From NCBI GenBank assembly GCA_019423125.1, contig JAHZBZ010000004.1, forward strand, positions 102,474 to 166,473: a stretch of DNA of 64,000 nucleotides. The letters run 5' to 3'. A program made the position numbers and the translations under genes. Of the stretch, positions 17,365 through 25,360 are shown piece by piece (the first letter of the stretch is position 1; the number at the start of each line of letters is the position of its first letter). Origin of the DNA: Bacillota bacterium. Lineage in GTDB: Bacteria; Bacillota; Clostridia; Christensenellales; Borkfalkiaceae. Below the pieces are notes generated by a model. It was not told where the DNA came from, did no database searches, and saw only the letters and a program-made list of their open reading frames with translations.

Positions 17365-17393
17365 TTGACAAACCGCGCCTTCCGCTGTAAAAT
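17365..17393 (+). promoter_or_regulatory. Promoter of the NifX-like/ZIP/rhodanese operon
   Basis: TTGACA (17365-17370), a 17-base spacer and TAAAAT (17388-17393), 30 bp before the first ATG. Confidence 0.8.
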
Positions 17394-17422
17394 AAGGGAA
17401 ATATCATAACGGAGGCATTGCG

Positions 17423-17833
17423 ATGAAACTTGCGGTGACCTATCTCGCGGGTCAGGTGTTCCCGCACTTCGGACATTCGGAATTTTTCAAACTGTATGAG
17501 ATCGGAGACGGCAAAGTGCTCTCGGGCGAAGTCGTTCCCACGCAGGGTGCGGGGCACGGCGCGCTGGCGGCTTTTCTGTCGGAACGCGGCGTGGACGCGC
17601 TCGTCTGCGGCGGCATCGGCGGCGGTGCGATCGCGGCGCTCGGCGCGGCGGGCATCCGCGTCTTTGCGGGCGTCGAAGGGGATGCGGATTCCGCGGCGGC
17701 GGCTTTTGCGGCGGGCACGCTCGAATACGATGCGAACGCGCGCTGTTCTCATCACGAGCATCACGCCGAGGGCGATTGCGGCACGCATGACTGCGCCTCG
17801 CACGGCTGCGGCACGCACGGCTGCGGCCGCTGA
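17423..17833 (+). CDS. NifB/NifX-family (iron-molybdenum cofactor-binding-like) protein with His/Cys-rich tail
   Basis: 136 residues of the dinitrogenase-cofactor-binding fold (MKLAVTYLAGQVFPHFGHSEFFKLYEI; the loop ALVCGGIGGGAIAALGAAGI). Such stand-alone proteins occur in anaerobes without nitrogenase and are thought to bind metal-sulfur clusters. The last ~26 residues are packed with His and Cys (HHEHHAEGDCGTHDC, then repeated CGTHGC), a likely metal-binding tail. The gene opens an operon with a ZIP metal transporter, 8 bp apart, which supports a metal role. Which metal is unknown. Confidence 0.88.
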   Translation: MKLAVTYLAGQVFPHFGHSEFFKLYEIGDGKVLSGEVVPTQGAGHGALAAFLSERGVDALVCGGIGGGAIAALGAAGIRVFAGVEGDADSAAAAFAAGTLEYDANARCSHHEHHAEGDCGTHDCASHGCGTHGCGR

Positions 17834-17841
17834 GGTGTGAC

Positions 17842-18636
17842 GTGCTCGGAAAACAGCTCTTATTTGCGCTGATCGGCACGGGTGCCACCTGTCTTGCGAC
17901 CGTTCTGGGCGCGGCGACCGTCTTCTTTTTCAAACAGGAGATGTCCGCGCGGCTTCAGCGCATCTTTCTCGGGTTTGCCGCGGGCGTCATGACCGCGGCC
18001 TGCGTCTTCTCGCTTCTTCTCCCCGCGATGGATCAGTTGGAAGCGGAGGGGAAGAACATTCTTTTCCCCGTTGGCGGCGGGTTTCTTCTCGGCGTGTTGT
18101 TTTTGCTTCTCTGCGACAAGCTCCTCCCGCATATGCATATCGGGAGCGACAAGCCCGAAGGCCTCCTCGCGCGCATGCGCAGGACGACCATGCTCGTGCT
18201 CGCGGTGACGCTCCACAACATCCCCGAGGGGATGGCGGTCGGACTGACGTTCGCGGCGGCGGCGACGGGCTCGGGCACGGGCGCGCTCGCGGGCGCGATC
18301 GCGCTTGCCGTCGGCATGGGCCTGCAGAACCTGCCCGAGGGCGCGGCGGTCTCTCTTCCGCTCCCTTCGCAGGGGGTGAGCAAGGGCAAGGCTTTTCTCT
18401 GCGGCGCGCTGTCGGGCGTCGTCGAACCCGTGTTCGGCCTCCTCGCCGTCCTTGTGGCGAGCAGTATCACCTGGCTCATGCCCTGGGCGCTCAGCTTTGC
18501 GGCGGGCGCGATGCTCTACGTCGTCGTCGAGGAACTCATCCCTGAAGCACAGCTCGGCGAGCATTCGCACGCGGGCACCATCAGTGTCATCGCCGGATTT
18601 TTTATCATGATGATTTTGGACGTCATGCTCGGATGA
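17842..18636 (+). CDS. ZIP-family divalent metal transporter
   Basis: 264-residue membrane protein with about eight helices. The two family helices carry the metal-binding signatures HNIPEGMAVG and NLPEGAAVSLP. It resembles the ZupT/GufA branch, which imports zinc, iron or manganese. It begins with GTG behind GAGGTGTGAC, 8 bp after the NifX-like gene. The long variable loop holds a short His-poor stretch (LPHMHIGSDKPEG) rather than the His-rich loop of eukaryotic ZIPs. Confidence 0.92.
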   Translation: MLGKQLLFALIGTGATCLATVLGAATVFFFKQEMSARLQRIFLGFAAGVMTAACVFSLLLPAMDQLEAEGKNILFPVGGGFLLGVLFLLLCDKLLPHMHIGSDKPEGLLARMRRTTMLVLAVTLHNIPEGMAVGLTFAAAATGSGTGALAGAIALAVGMGLQNLPEGAAVSLPLPSQGVSKGKAFLCGALSGVVEPVFGLLAVLVASSITWLMPWALSFAAGAMLYVVVEELIPEAQLGEHSHAGTISVIAGFFIMMILDVMLG

Positions 18637-18659
18637 ACGGACCGTCCGAAGGAGGAAAA

Positions 18660-18986
18660 ATGTTCTTTTTTCACAGGCCCTCATTTGCCGAGGCCGAAAA
18701 GAAGGCGCGCGCGGATGCCGCGGGAGTATTCCTCGACGTGCGCACGCGCGAGGAATACGCGGAGGGACATCTGCCGGGCGCGGTGAATATCCCGCTCGAC
18801 GAGCTGGGCAGCGCGAATTTCGGCAGGGACAGGCATTTTTATGTGTATTGCAGGAGCGGCGCGCGCAGTGCGCGCGCCGCGGGCTATCTCAAACGCTGCG
18901 GGCTTTTTGTCGTCGATCTGGGCGGCATCGCGGGCTATGCGGGAGAGCTCGAGCGCGGGTCGGACCCGCAAAAGGAGGAAAAATGA
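18660..18986 (+). CDS. Small single-domain rhodanese
   Basis: 108-residue sulfurtransferase domain. DVRTREEYAEGHLPGAVNIPLDEL is the family N-terminal motif (split here for length: DVRTREEY, GHLPGAVNIPL), and the active-site loop is CRSGARS with the catalytic C64. The chosen ATG at 18660 has GGAGGAAAA just upstream; an in-frame ATG at 18633 would overlap the ZIP stop and is less likely. The stop overlaps the next ATG (ATGA), so it is translationally coupled to the CoA-disulfide reductase. Confidence 0.92.
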   Translation: MFFFHRPSFAEAEKKARADAAGVFLDVRTREEYAEGHLPGAVNIPLDELGSANFGRDRHFYVYCRSGARSARAAGYLKRCGLFVVDLGGIAGYAGELERGSDPQKEEK

Positions 18987-20668
18987 AAGTCGTCATCATC
19001 GGCGGCGTCGCGGGCGGCGCGACGGCCGCGGCGCGCCTTCGCCGTCTGGACGAAGAGGCACAGATCGTCGTGCTCGAACGCTCGGGCTTTGTCTCGTATG
19101 CGAACTGCGGCTTGCCGTACTATGTCGGCGGCGTGATAAAGGACAGAAAAAAACTCACTCTCCAGACGCCGCAGAGCTTCAAAGACCGCTTTAATGTCGA
19201 TGTGCGCGTGCACAGCGAGGCGGTCGAGATCCTTCGCGCGGAGAAAAAGGTGCGCGTGCGCAATCTGGAAAGCGGCAAGGAATACTTGGAGAGCTACGAC
19301 AAGCTCATCTATTCCCCCGGCGCGCGCGCCGTTCGCCCGCCCTTTGCCATCGAACATCCGCGCGTGTTCACGCTGCGCACGGTGGAGGATACCTTCCGCC
19401 TCGACGATTTTCTCACCCGCGAAAGCCCCGCGACGGCGCTCGTCGCGGGCGGCGGGTTCATCGGCATCGAGACGGCGGAAAACCTTTCCCGCCGCGGCGT
19501 GCGCGTCACGCTCGTCCAGCTCGAGGATCAGGTGATGCCGCTTTTCGATCGCGACATGGCGGCTCTTTTGCACGCAGAACTCAGGCAGAAGGGGATCGAG
19601 CTCTCTCTCGGCGCGGGCGTCACGGCGCTCCGTCCCGACGGCGAGGGGCTCGTCGCGGACATTGCGGGCAGACCCTCCGTGCGCGCGTCCATGGTCCTGC
19701 TTGCGGTCGGCGTGGCGCCCGATACCGCGCTCGCGCAGGCGGCGGGGCTTGCGACGGGTGCGCGCGGCGCGGTGGTTGTGGATGAACACATGCGCACGTC
19801 CGATCCCGACATCTATGCAGTCGGGGACGCCGTGCTCGTGCGCAACTTCGGCACGGGCGCGCCCGCAAACGTTCCGCTCGCAGGGCCTGCGAACAAGCAG
19901 GGCCGCATCGCGGCGGACAACGTCGCGGGGCTGGATTCCGTCTATCGCGGTGCGCAGGGCTCTTCCGTCGTGAAGGTGTTCGACCTCACGGCGGCAAGCA
20001 CGGGGCTGAATGCGCGCGCGGCGCAGGCGGCGGGGATTGATTTTTCTCAGGTCGTTCTGTTCTCGCCCGATCACGCGACTTACTACCCCGGTGCGCGCAA
20101 CATGACGCTCAAAGTGCTCTTTTCGCGCGCGGACGGCCGCATCCTCGGCGCGCAGGCGATCGGATATTCGGGCGTCGAAAAGCGCATCGACGTGCTTGCG
20201 ACGGCGATCCGCGGCGGCATGACGGCGGACGATCTCGCCGCGCTGGACCTTTGCTATGCGCCGCCCTTTTCTTCGGCGAAGGACCCCGTCAACATGGCGG
20301 GATATGTGATCGGCAACATCCTTGCGGGCAGGCTGAAGGAGCACGGCTGGCAGGATATGTCCGCGCTGATCGAGTCTGGGGCACAGCTTCTGGACGTGCA
20401 GACGGCGGAGGAATACTCCGAGGCGCATTTCCCGGGCGCCGTCAACATCCCCGTCGATTCCCTGCGCGCCCGCATCGGCGAGCTGGATGCGTCGCGGCCC
20501 GTCTACGTCAACTGTTACAGCGGGCTGAGGAGCTACATCGCCTGCCGCATCCTTGCGGCAAAGGGCTTTGACTGTTCCAATCTCTCGGGCGGCATGCGCT
20601 TTTACCGCGCGGTCGCGGAAGGGAGCGCGGACGGCACGCCCCGCCATCTCTGCGGCGCAAAACTCTGA
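18983..20668 (+). CDS. CoA-disulfide reductase with C-terminal rhodanese domain
   Basis: 561 residues. The first ~450 form an FAD/NAD(P)H pyridine nucleotide-disulfide oxidoreductase (VIIGGVAGGATAAARLRR; SYANCGLPYYVGG with the single redox Cys C42; TSDPDIYAVGD). The last ~100 residues form a rhodanese domain with active-site C511 in NCYSGLRS. This fusion is the known CoADR-RHD type, which reduces CoA disulfide, polysulfide or persulfide. With the separate rhodanese immediately upstream, the operon points to persulfide handling or thiol redox defence. ATGA overlap with the rhodanese gene; GGAGGAAAA ribosome site. Confidence 0.93.
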   Translation: MKVVIIGGVAGGATAAARLRRLDEEAQIVVLERSGFVSYANCGLPYYVGGVIKDRKKLTLQTPQSFKDRFNVDVRVHSEAVEILRAEKKVRVRNLESGKEYLESYDKLIYSPGARAVRPPFAIEHPRVFTLRTVEDTFRLDDFLTRESPATALVAGGGFIGIETAENLSRRGVRVTLVQLEDQVMPLFDRDMAALLHAELRQKGIELSLGAGVTALRPDGEGLVADIAGRPSVRASMVLLAVGVAPDTALAQAAGLATGARGAVVVDEHMRTSDPDIYAVGDAVLVRNFGTGAPANVPLAGPANKQGRIAADNVAGLDSVYRGAQGSSVVKVFDLTAASTGLNARAAQAAGIDFSQVVLFSPDHATYYPGARNMTLKVLFSRADGRILGAQAIGYSGVEKRIDVLATAIRGGMTADDLAALDLCYAPPFSSAKDPVNMAGYVIGNILAGRLKEHGWQDMSALIESGAQLLDVQTAEEYSEAHFPGAVNIPVDSLRARIGELDASRPVYVNCYSGLRSYIACRILAAKGFDCSNLSGGMRFYRAVAEGSADGTPRHLCGAKL

Positions 20669-20687
20669 GCAAACGGCTCATCTCTTT

Positions 20688-20720
20688 CCGCCCTGCGGCG
20701 CCGAAAGCGCCGCAGGGCGG
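20688..20720 (+). terminator. Probable terminator hairpin of the sulfur/metal operon
   Basis: A perfect 14-bp stem (20688-20701 with 20707-20720) and 5-base loop. The downstream T tract is poor (CTGTCGTTTT), so termination is likely but may be incomplete. The following 250 bp hold no gene until the promoter at 20849. Confidence 0.6.
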
Positions 20721-20848
20721 CTGTCGTTTTCGGGCTCGCAAACAGCCTGCGGAGTCGCTTCGGCGGTGAGGCTTCGGGCAGAGACCTTTTTTGAACGAGA
20801 GAAAATTCGCTCGGGCGGATGAGGGAAGAACCGAATTCTTTTCGGCGG

Positions 20849-20877
20849 TTGAAATTTTTTAATAGATGTGATAAAAT
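20849..20877 (+). promoter_or_regulatory. Promoter of the 20969 gene
   Basis: TTGAAA (20849-20854), a 17-base spacer and TAAAAT (20872-20877), giving a leader of about 85 nt with no recognised element. Confidence 0.7.
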
Positions 20878-20968
20878 AATGCCGACAATATTTTTATCGG
20901 CAGAGTTTGACTGCATGCGTACAGTGACTTCATGGATAAAACCGAGCCGTAAAACAAGGGAGAAAGCT

Positions 20969-21997
20969 ATGGAAAAGATGGAATTTTCACCAAACGCAAA
21001 CGAAGTGGACAGGGAAAAACCCTATACCGCCGAGACGTTCCGTCAGGTCGGAGTAAAAAAGCTGGCGCGTCTGACTGCGATAAAGGAGCTCATGGAGTCG
21101 GAAGGATACGAGCAAAAGCGGAGGGCGTTCGAGGAGGAAAGCGAGCGGCTGAATTCTGAGTTCGACCGCAGCGTCGCGCACATTGAAGAATGGGAAGAGC
21201 GGATGACGCAGAAGATCATGGGCGACGACAGCCTTTCGCCCGAGCAGAAGCAGAAGAAGATGCAGGAAGAGGTCTACGGGAAGGTGGATGAGATGTACAG
21301 TCAGGTCGAGCAGACCGAAGCGCATCAGAAAGCGACACATGCGTTAAGGGCGTTCATGGAAGAAAACGAACTCATGTGGGATTCCACGCTGTACAGTCTG
21401 AAGAGGACGTCGCCCGAAAGCCTGCCCTTTGTCGACCTTGCCAAGACGCTGGCAGGGGAAGAGAGCGAAGAGATCGAGTTTGAAATGCCTTCCGACTGCA
21501 TTTACGATCAGATCGAAATTCAGCAGAAGTACATCGAAGGCGGCTACCTGGAAGATTATAAAAAGGCTTTGACAGAGGACGAAAGGGCAAAAAAACTTTC
21601 CGCACTGCAACTTGAGCGTCTCTTTTCGGAGTGCGATACCGTGTGCTTCCATGCCGAAGAGGACGTCCGTGTCGGCGACGAGAGCGACGAGCGGTTCGCC
21701 ATGATCCTGGACGAGGCGATAAGGACGGAAAAGACGGAAAATTACGGCATGAACGTGCTTCGGGTCTTCTTGAACCCCACGCAAAAACTCAAAGAATATC
21801 TTCTGTCTTTCAAGCGGTTCGACAGGTATCACTTTGACGCCTGTCAAAGATACGCTCCCTATTACAGCTTTGCGGACATAGCGTTTTTAAAAGACGGAAA
21901 GGTCCTTCTGAGCTGTCTGACGCACGAGAAATACTTTGACGTTGCAGACGAGCTAAAGCTGATTTTCGACGGCTTTGAAGAACAGGTCGGCCGCTGA
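20969..21997 (+). CDS. Unrecognised acidic, helical cytoplasmic protein
   Basis: 342 residues, no signal peptide or membrane helix. Residues ~20-140 are rich in Glu, Lys, Gln and look strongly alpha-helical, possibly coiled coil (RRAFEEESERLNSEFDRSVA). The second half is a mixed domain ending ADELKLIFDGFEEQVGR. I do not recognise the family. The ATG is preceded by AGGGAGAAAGCT; longer in-frame starts cross the promoter. It is a monocistronic unit with its own promoter and a strong terminator. Codon use is slightly less GC-biased than in the adjacent sulfur operon. Confidence 0.75.
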   Translation: MEKMEFSPNANEVDREKPYTAETFRQVGVKKLARLTAIKELMESEGYEQKRRAFEEESERLNSEFDRSVAHIEEWEERMTQKIMGDDSLSPEQKQKKMQEEVYGKVDEMYSQVEQTEAHQKATHALRAFMEENELMWDSTLYSLKRTSPESLPFVDLAKTLAGEESEEIEFEMPSDCIYDQIEIQQKYIEGGYLEDYKKALTEDERAKKLSALQLERLFSECDTVCFHAEEDVRVGDESDERFAMILDEAIRTEKTENYGMNVLRVFLNPTQKLKEYLLSFKRFDRYHFDACQRYAPYYSFADIAFLKDGKVLLSCLTHEKYFDVADELKLIFDGFEEQVGR

Positions 21998-22040
21998 GGA
22001 AAAAAGAGCGGGCCCTGACGGGTCCGTGAAAATACTGCGC

Positions 22041-22083
22041 AAAAAGGGCGCGGGCTTTTGGAAAAAAGCCCGCGCCCTTTTTT
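22041..22083. terminator. Bidirectional terminator between convergent genes
   Basis: A-rich/T-rich flanked perfect stem: 22046-22059 pairs with 22064-22077, with five A before and a T run after. It serves the plus-strand gene ending at 21997 and the minus-strand WYL regulator ending at 22085. Confidence 0.92.
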
Positions 22084-22084
22084 G

Positions 22085-23011
22085 TCATTCTTTATACGCC
22101 TGCAAAAGAGCTTGCGCCCTTGCCTTGACCTCCTGCGCGACGGGATCGGGCGAGAGCACGCGCACGCCGTCGCCGAATCCGAGGATCTTGGCGTAGAGCG
22201 CCTCGCCGAGAGGCAGGGTCGCTTCCGCGAGGAACCCGTCGCCGCGCGGGCTGATGTTTGCGATGCCCAGCCATTCTTCCGCGTCTGCGAGCGCTTTTTT
22301 CTTCACCTCGAGCGAAACGCGGACGAGCTCGGTGTCCGAAAACTCGAATTTGAGGGGCAGGTTTTCGCGGTCGAAGGGGCGTTTCTCAAATTTTTCGCCC
22401 GTCGCGCGCGCGCTTCGGATGCGCCCGATCTTGAACAGGCGGAACGCCGAGCGCTTGCGGCACCACGCATACACATACCAGATGTTCTGTTTGTAGATGA
22501 GCAGGTGCGGCTCTATGGTGCGCCTGCTCTCTTCGCCCGAGCGCGCGATATAGGTCATGTCGAGACAGTCGCATTTTTCCACCGCCTCTTCGAGAACTTT
22601 GAGCTTTTCGGAAAAGTCGTAAGCGTCCCCCCAGCTTCCGCTGTCGACGAGGATGTTGCCCGAAAGGGTCAGGTTTTTGCTGTCCGATTTCTGCTGACTG
22701 CGCAGTTTTTCCAAGGCGCTCGCGATCGCCTTGTCGCCGAGCTGTTCGCCGAGCGCGCTCAGCGCGTTGATCGCCGCCGCGTGTTCTTCCTGCGTGAAAA
22801 AATTCTGCGGCAGGCGATAGGTATCCGGCAGGCATATTCCGCCGTTCCTTCCCCGTATAATATCTATCGGAACGCCGCTCACCGTCAGTTCGTCCACATA
22901 GCGGTAGACGGACCGCTCGGAAACGCCCTCTTCCGCGGCGAGCTGTGCCGCGCTCGTCTTTCTCGCGCGCAGCAGTTTGAACAGGATCCTCAACATCACC
23001 TGAAACTTCAT
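22085..23011 (-). CDS. HTH/WYL-domain transcriptional regulator (DeoR/YafY-like)
   Basis: 308 residues. The N-terminus is a winged helix (MLRILFKLLRARKTSAAQLA; SERSVYRYVDELTVSGVPID; GRNGGICL). A central WYL domain follows (MTYIARSGEESRRTIEPHLL; NIWYVYAWCRKRSAFRLFKI), then a WCX-like C-terminus (ADAEEWLG). WYL proteins sense nucleic-acid or nucleotide ligands in several studied cases; the ligand here is unknown. The ATG at 23011 has an A-rich GGAAAAA ribosome site. Its promoter carries a TGACA/TGTCA palindrome, so autoregulation is likely. Confidence 0.92.
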   Translation of the reverse strand: MKFQVMLRILFKLLRARKTSAAQLAAEEGVSERSVYRYVDELTVSGVPIDIIRGRNGGICLPDTYRLPQNFFTQEEHAAAINALSALGEQLGDKAIASALEKLRSQQKSDSKNLTLSGNILVDSGSWGDAYDFSEKLKVLEEAVEKCDCLDMTYIARSGEESRRTIEPHLLIYKQNIWYVYAWCRKRSAFRLFKIGRIRSARATGEKFEKRPFDRENLPLKFEFSDTELVRVSLEVKKKALADAEEWLGIANISPRGDGFLAEATLPLGEALYAKILGFGDGVRVLSPDPVAQEVKARAQALLQAYKE

Positions 23012-23045
23012 TTTTTTCCTCAAAACAGAAATTTTTTCTGAAATA

Positions 23046-23074
23046 ATTTTAATATATATGACAATATCTGTCAA
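23046..23074 (-). promoter_or_regulatory. WYL-regulator promoter with overlapping palindrome (candidate operator 23059-23073)
   Basis: Minus strand: TTGACA (23069-23074), 17 bases, TAAAAT (23046-23051). The 15-bp sequence 23059-23073, TGACAATATCTGTCA, has arms TGACA/TGTCA and covers the -35 and part of the spacer, where a bound repressor would block polymerase. It also lies just upstream of the divergent small gene at 23119, so it could control both. Confidence 0.65.
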
Positions 23075-23118
23075 GTTTTTTGTGCTAAGATAAGAGGCGT
23101 AAAGGGGAGGTAAACGAC

Positions 23119-23487
23119 ATGTTCTTCAAAAACCCGTTCAAAAAAGAAAAGACAACGCTGTGGACGTTGCCCGCGCCGACGGGAAAGGTGCGCCGTCTGG
23201 AAGGGGCGGTGCTTGCGGGGCAGAGCTTGCAGTCGGTGCAGGCGCATTTTTCCGCGCAGGCGGAAGAGCGCCCCGTCTCCGCAAGGCAGGATGTTCCCGC
23301 CGCGGCGGCTCTCCGCGCCTTCCCGCAGGCGGAAGAGCGCCCCGTCTCCGCAAAGCAGGATGTTCCCGCCGCGGCGCTTTCCCTCGCTTTTTCGAAGGCG
23401 GACGCGCTCGATATCGGCATTGCGGCGCTCGCGCGGCTGAGCGGGCTCAACAAGGCGGAACGCGCTTTCTTTGCGCGCGAAAAATAA
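23119..23487 (+). CDS. Small Ala-rich protein with internal duplication
   Basis: 122 residues, no membrane segment. The first ~38 residues (KEKTTLWTLPAPTGKV, EGAVLAGQSLQ) loosely recall the opening of PTS IIA(Glc)-type domains, but the catalytic His region is absent, so this resemblance may be chance. A 23-residue unit (QAEERPVSARQDVPAAA...) is repeated twice. The end looks helical (NKAERAFFAREK). GGGGAGGTAAACGAC precedes the ATG. It is divergent from the WYL regulator and may be under its control. Function unknown. Confidence 0.6.
   Translation: MFFKNPFKKEKTTLWTLPAPTGKVRRLEGAVLAGQSLQSVQAHFSAQAEERPVSARQDVPAAAALRAFPQAEERPVSAKQDVPAAALSLAFSKADALDIGIAALARLSGLNKAERAFFAREK
23256..23393 (+). repeat. 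Two 69-bp direct repeats within a small gene
   Basis: Copies begin at 23256 and 23325; the first ~50 bases are nearly identical (one difference, AGGCAGG against AAGCAGG) and the ends diverge. The duplication keeps the reading frame. Confidence 0.85.
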
Positions 23488-23512
23488 ATTTGCGCAAACC
23501 CTTGCGCATGGG

Positions 23513-23540
23513 TTGACAGCGCCGCGCGATGTGTTATACA
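23513..23540 (+). promoter_or_regulatory. Promoter of the cyclase-family gene
   Basis: TTGACA (23513-23518), a 16-base spacer and TATACA (23535-23540), 28 bp before the TTG start. Confidence 0.7.
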
Positions 23541-23567
23541 CTTATAAGAAAAAAGGAGAAAAGGGGC

Positions 23568-24119
23568 TTGATCTACGACATCTCGCGGGAACTCTTTTCC
23601 AGTCCCGTCTACCCAGGCGACACTTCGCCGTCGCTCCGCGCGGCGGACTCGATCTCTTCGGGCGGGGAATGCAATCTCTCTGACATCACCATGTGCGTGC
23701 ACAACGGCACGCATCTGGACGCGCCTCTGCATTTCTGTGCGGACGGCGCGGATGCTGCGTCGATGTCTCTTGACGCGTGCATGGGGGCGTGTGCCGTGGT
23801 CTCGGCGGAGCGCCCGCTCGCGCAAGTGCTTGAAAAGGTGCGCGCCCCGCGCATCCTGTTCAAGGGCACGCTCTCTCTCGGCGAGTCGGACGCGCGCCTT
23901 CTTGCGGAGCGGTTCTGTCTCGTCGGGACGGAGGCGCTCTCCGTCGGGGACGCGCGCGTGCACCGCGCCCTGCTCGGCGCAGGCGTCGCGGTGCTCGAGG
24001 GGGCGGATCTCTTTGCCGTGCCCGAAGGGGAATATCGGCTGATCGCGCTCCCGCTCCGCTGGTCGGGCGCGGACGGAACGCCCGTGCGCGCCGTTCTCAC
24101 CGAGGAGGAAGAAAAATGA
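23568..24119 (+). CDS. Cyclase-family protein (kynurenine formamidase-like)
   Basis: 183-residue metal-dependent hydrolase of the cyclase/arylformamidase family. It has the family start YDISRELFSSPVYPGD, the metal-binding motif HNGTHLDAPLHF and the later segment LVGTEALSV. Members hydrolyse N-formylkynurenine or related amides/lactones; the substrate here is not deducible, and no tryptophan-degradation gene is adjacent. The start is TTG at 23568 behind AAGGAGAAAAGGGGC; no ATG gives a good N-terminus. The stop overlaps the DUF1294 start (ATGA). Confidence 0.9.
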   Translation: MIYDISRELFSSPVYPGDTSPSLRAADSISSGGECNLSDITMCVHNGTHLDAPLHFCADGADAASMSLDACMGACAVVSAERPLAQVLEKVRAPRILFKGTLSLGESDARLLAERFCLVGTEALSVGDARVHRALLGAGVAVLEGADLFAVPEGEYRLIALPLRWSGADGTPVRAVLTEEEEK

Positions 24120-24391
24120 AGTGGTATCTCGTCTGTCTCGCGGCATTTGCCGCGCTCTCGCTCGTCGCGTTCGCGCTGTACGGGGCGGACAAGCACAGGG
24201 CGCGCCGCGGCGCGTGGCGCATCCCCGAAAAAGTCCTGCTCGGCTTCTCCTTCTTCGGCGGCGCGGCGGGAAGTCTGCTCGGGATGCTTGCCTTCCGTCA
24301 CAAGACCCGCCATTGGTATTTCTGGGCGGTCGCAATACTCGGGCTCGCATGGCAGGCCGCGGCGGTCCTTCTTCTTTGGCTGTATCTTTAA
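24116..24391 (+). CDS. DUF1294 membrane protein
   Basis: 91 residues with three hydrophobic helices. The family motifs are present: YGADKHRARRGAWRIPE and the loop GGAAGSLLGMLAFRHKTRHW. DUF1294 proteins are small membrane proteins of unknown role. Coupled to the cyclase gene by ATGA overlap, so the two are cotranslated, although no functional link is known. Confidence 0.92.
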   Translation: MKWYLVCLAAFAALSLVAFALYGADKHRARRGAWRIPEKVLLGFSFFGGAAGSLLGMLAFRHKTRHWYFWAVAILGLAWQAAAVLLLWLYL

Positions 24392-24415
24392 AAAAGCGCG
24401 GGCAGGCGCCCGCGC
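24391..24415 (-). terminator. Terminator of the minus-strand 24418 gene
   Basis: An 8-bp stem (24396-24403 with 24408-24415). On the minus strand it is followed by a TTTTT run (24395-24391). It also sits at the end of DUF1294 on the plus strand but lacks T there. Confidence 0.7.
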
Positions 24416-24417
24416 GG

Positions 24418-25284
24418 TCATTGCGATCTTTCTTTTAAGAGCGTCAGCCTTGCGGCGGCGCGGAGGGGGAGAGGGAGCCTGTACCCGTTTTTTCGGAGCG
24501 CATCCACAAACCGCATGGGCGCGCGGTCGGCGATCGCGACGCGCAGCGCCATGTTCGCGCGGCGCAGGTTCTCGTCCAGCACGCGCAGTTCCGTCTCCTC
24601 GCGTTTGAGCGCGAGGTCTGCAAAGACGGCGATCGTGCGGTCGCAGACATAATCGAATGCAAAGCGGTAGCGGTCTGCGTCCAGCGGCGGCTTGCATTCG
24701 TTGAAGAACTGCCAGAGCCGCGCGATCTGTTCGGCGCTCTGCGGCGCGCCGTCCGCGCGTTTTTTGCCCGCAAACAGCCCGACATCGAGAAAGGCGGTCT
24801 TCTGGGAAAGCAGAAGGGGTGCGAAGAGCGCGGCGCTGTCGCGGTGCATGCCCTCGCACATGCTTTTGGCGCGCGTATACAGCGCGATGTCCGCGGCGCA
24901 GGCAAACGCGCGCGGCGCGAACGCCTTTTCGCCCGAAAAGAGTGCGCTTTCCGTCAGGCCTTCGCCCGCAACGACGAGCTCTTCTTCGCGTGCGGAAAGT
25001 TCGCTCAAAAACTTCGCCGTCTTTTCATCGTCGAGCGGGCGGGAAAAGGCGGGCAGCACGAACCGTCCCGTCGGCGCGTGTCCGGGCGTGCAGAAGCACA
25101 GCGCGGGGAAATCCCCGACGGGCAGATCGAGTCCTTCCGTTTCGGGAATGACCTCGGAACGTGCAGGAAGGGCGCGCAGCAGTGCGCGCAGCGGTTCGCC
25201 GTCCCCGCTCCGCACGAATGCGGAGAGCGGCGTCTGCCGCGGCGGCGGGGGCGGAGCGGTTTTGCTCTTTTTTCGGAAAAACAT
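24418..25284 (-). CDS. Unrecognised cytoplasmic protein with Pro-rich N-terminus
   Basis: 288 residues starting MFFRKKSKTAPPPPPRQTPL. No membrane helix. The N-terminal ~110 residues resemble a small alpha/beta domain (GDFPALCFCTPGHAPTGRFV, EEELVVAGEGL), as in proteins derived from SseB-like folds, but the match is too weak to name. The C-terminal half is helical (QIARLWQFFNECKPPLDADR; DRTIAVFADLALKREETELR). The ATG has GGAGCG upstream. It lies back-to-back with the HAD gene. Confidence 0.7.
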   Translation of the reverse strand: MFFRKKSKTAPPPPPRQTPLSAFVRSGDGEPLRALLRALPARSEVIPETEGLDLPVGDFPALCFCTPGHAPTGRFVLPAFSRPLDDEKTAKFLSELSAREEELVVAGEGLTESALFSGEKAFAPRAFACAADIALYTRAKSMCEGMHRDSAALFAPLLLSQKTAFLDVGLFAGKKRADGAPQSAEQIARLWQFFNECKPPLDADRYRFAFDYVCDRTIAVFADLALKREETELRVLDENLRRANMALRVAIADRAPMRFVDALRKNGYRLPLPLRAAARLTLLKERSQ

Positions 25285-25360
25285 CAAAAGGCGCTCCTTT
25301 GTTTTACGCTTCCATTTTACCACACACGGCGCGGAAATACAAGCGCTTTCGGAGGAACAA

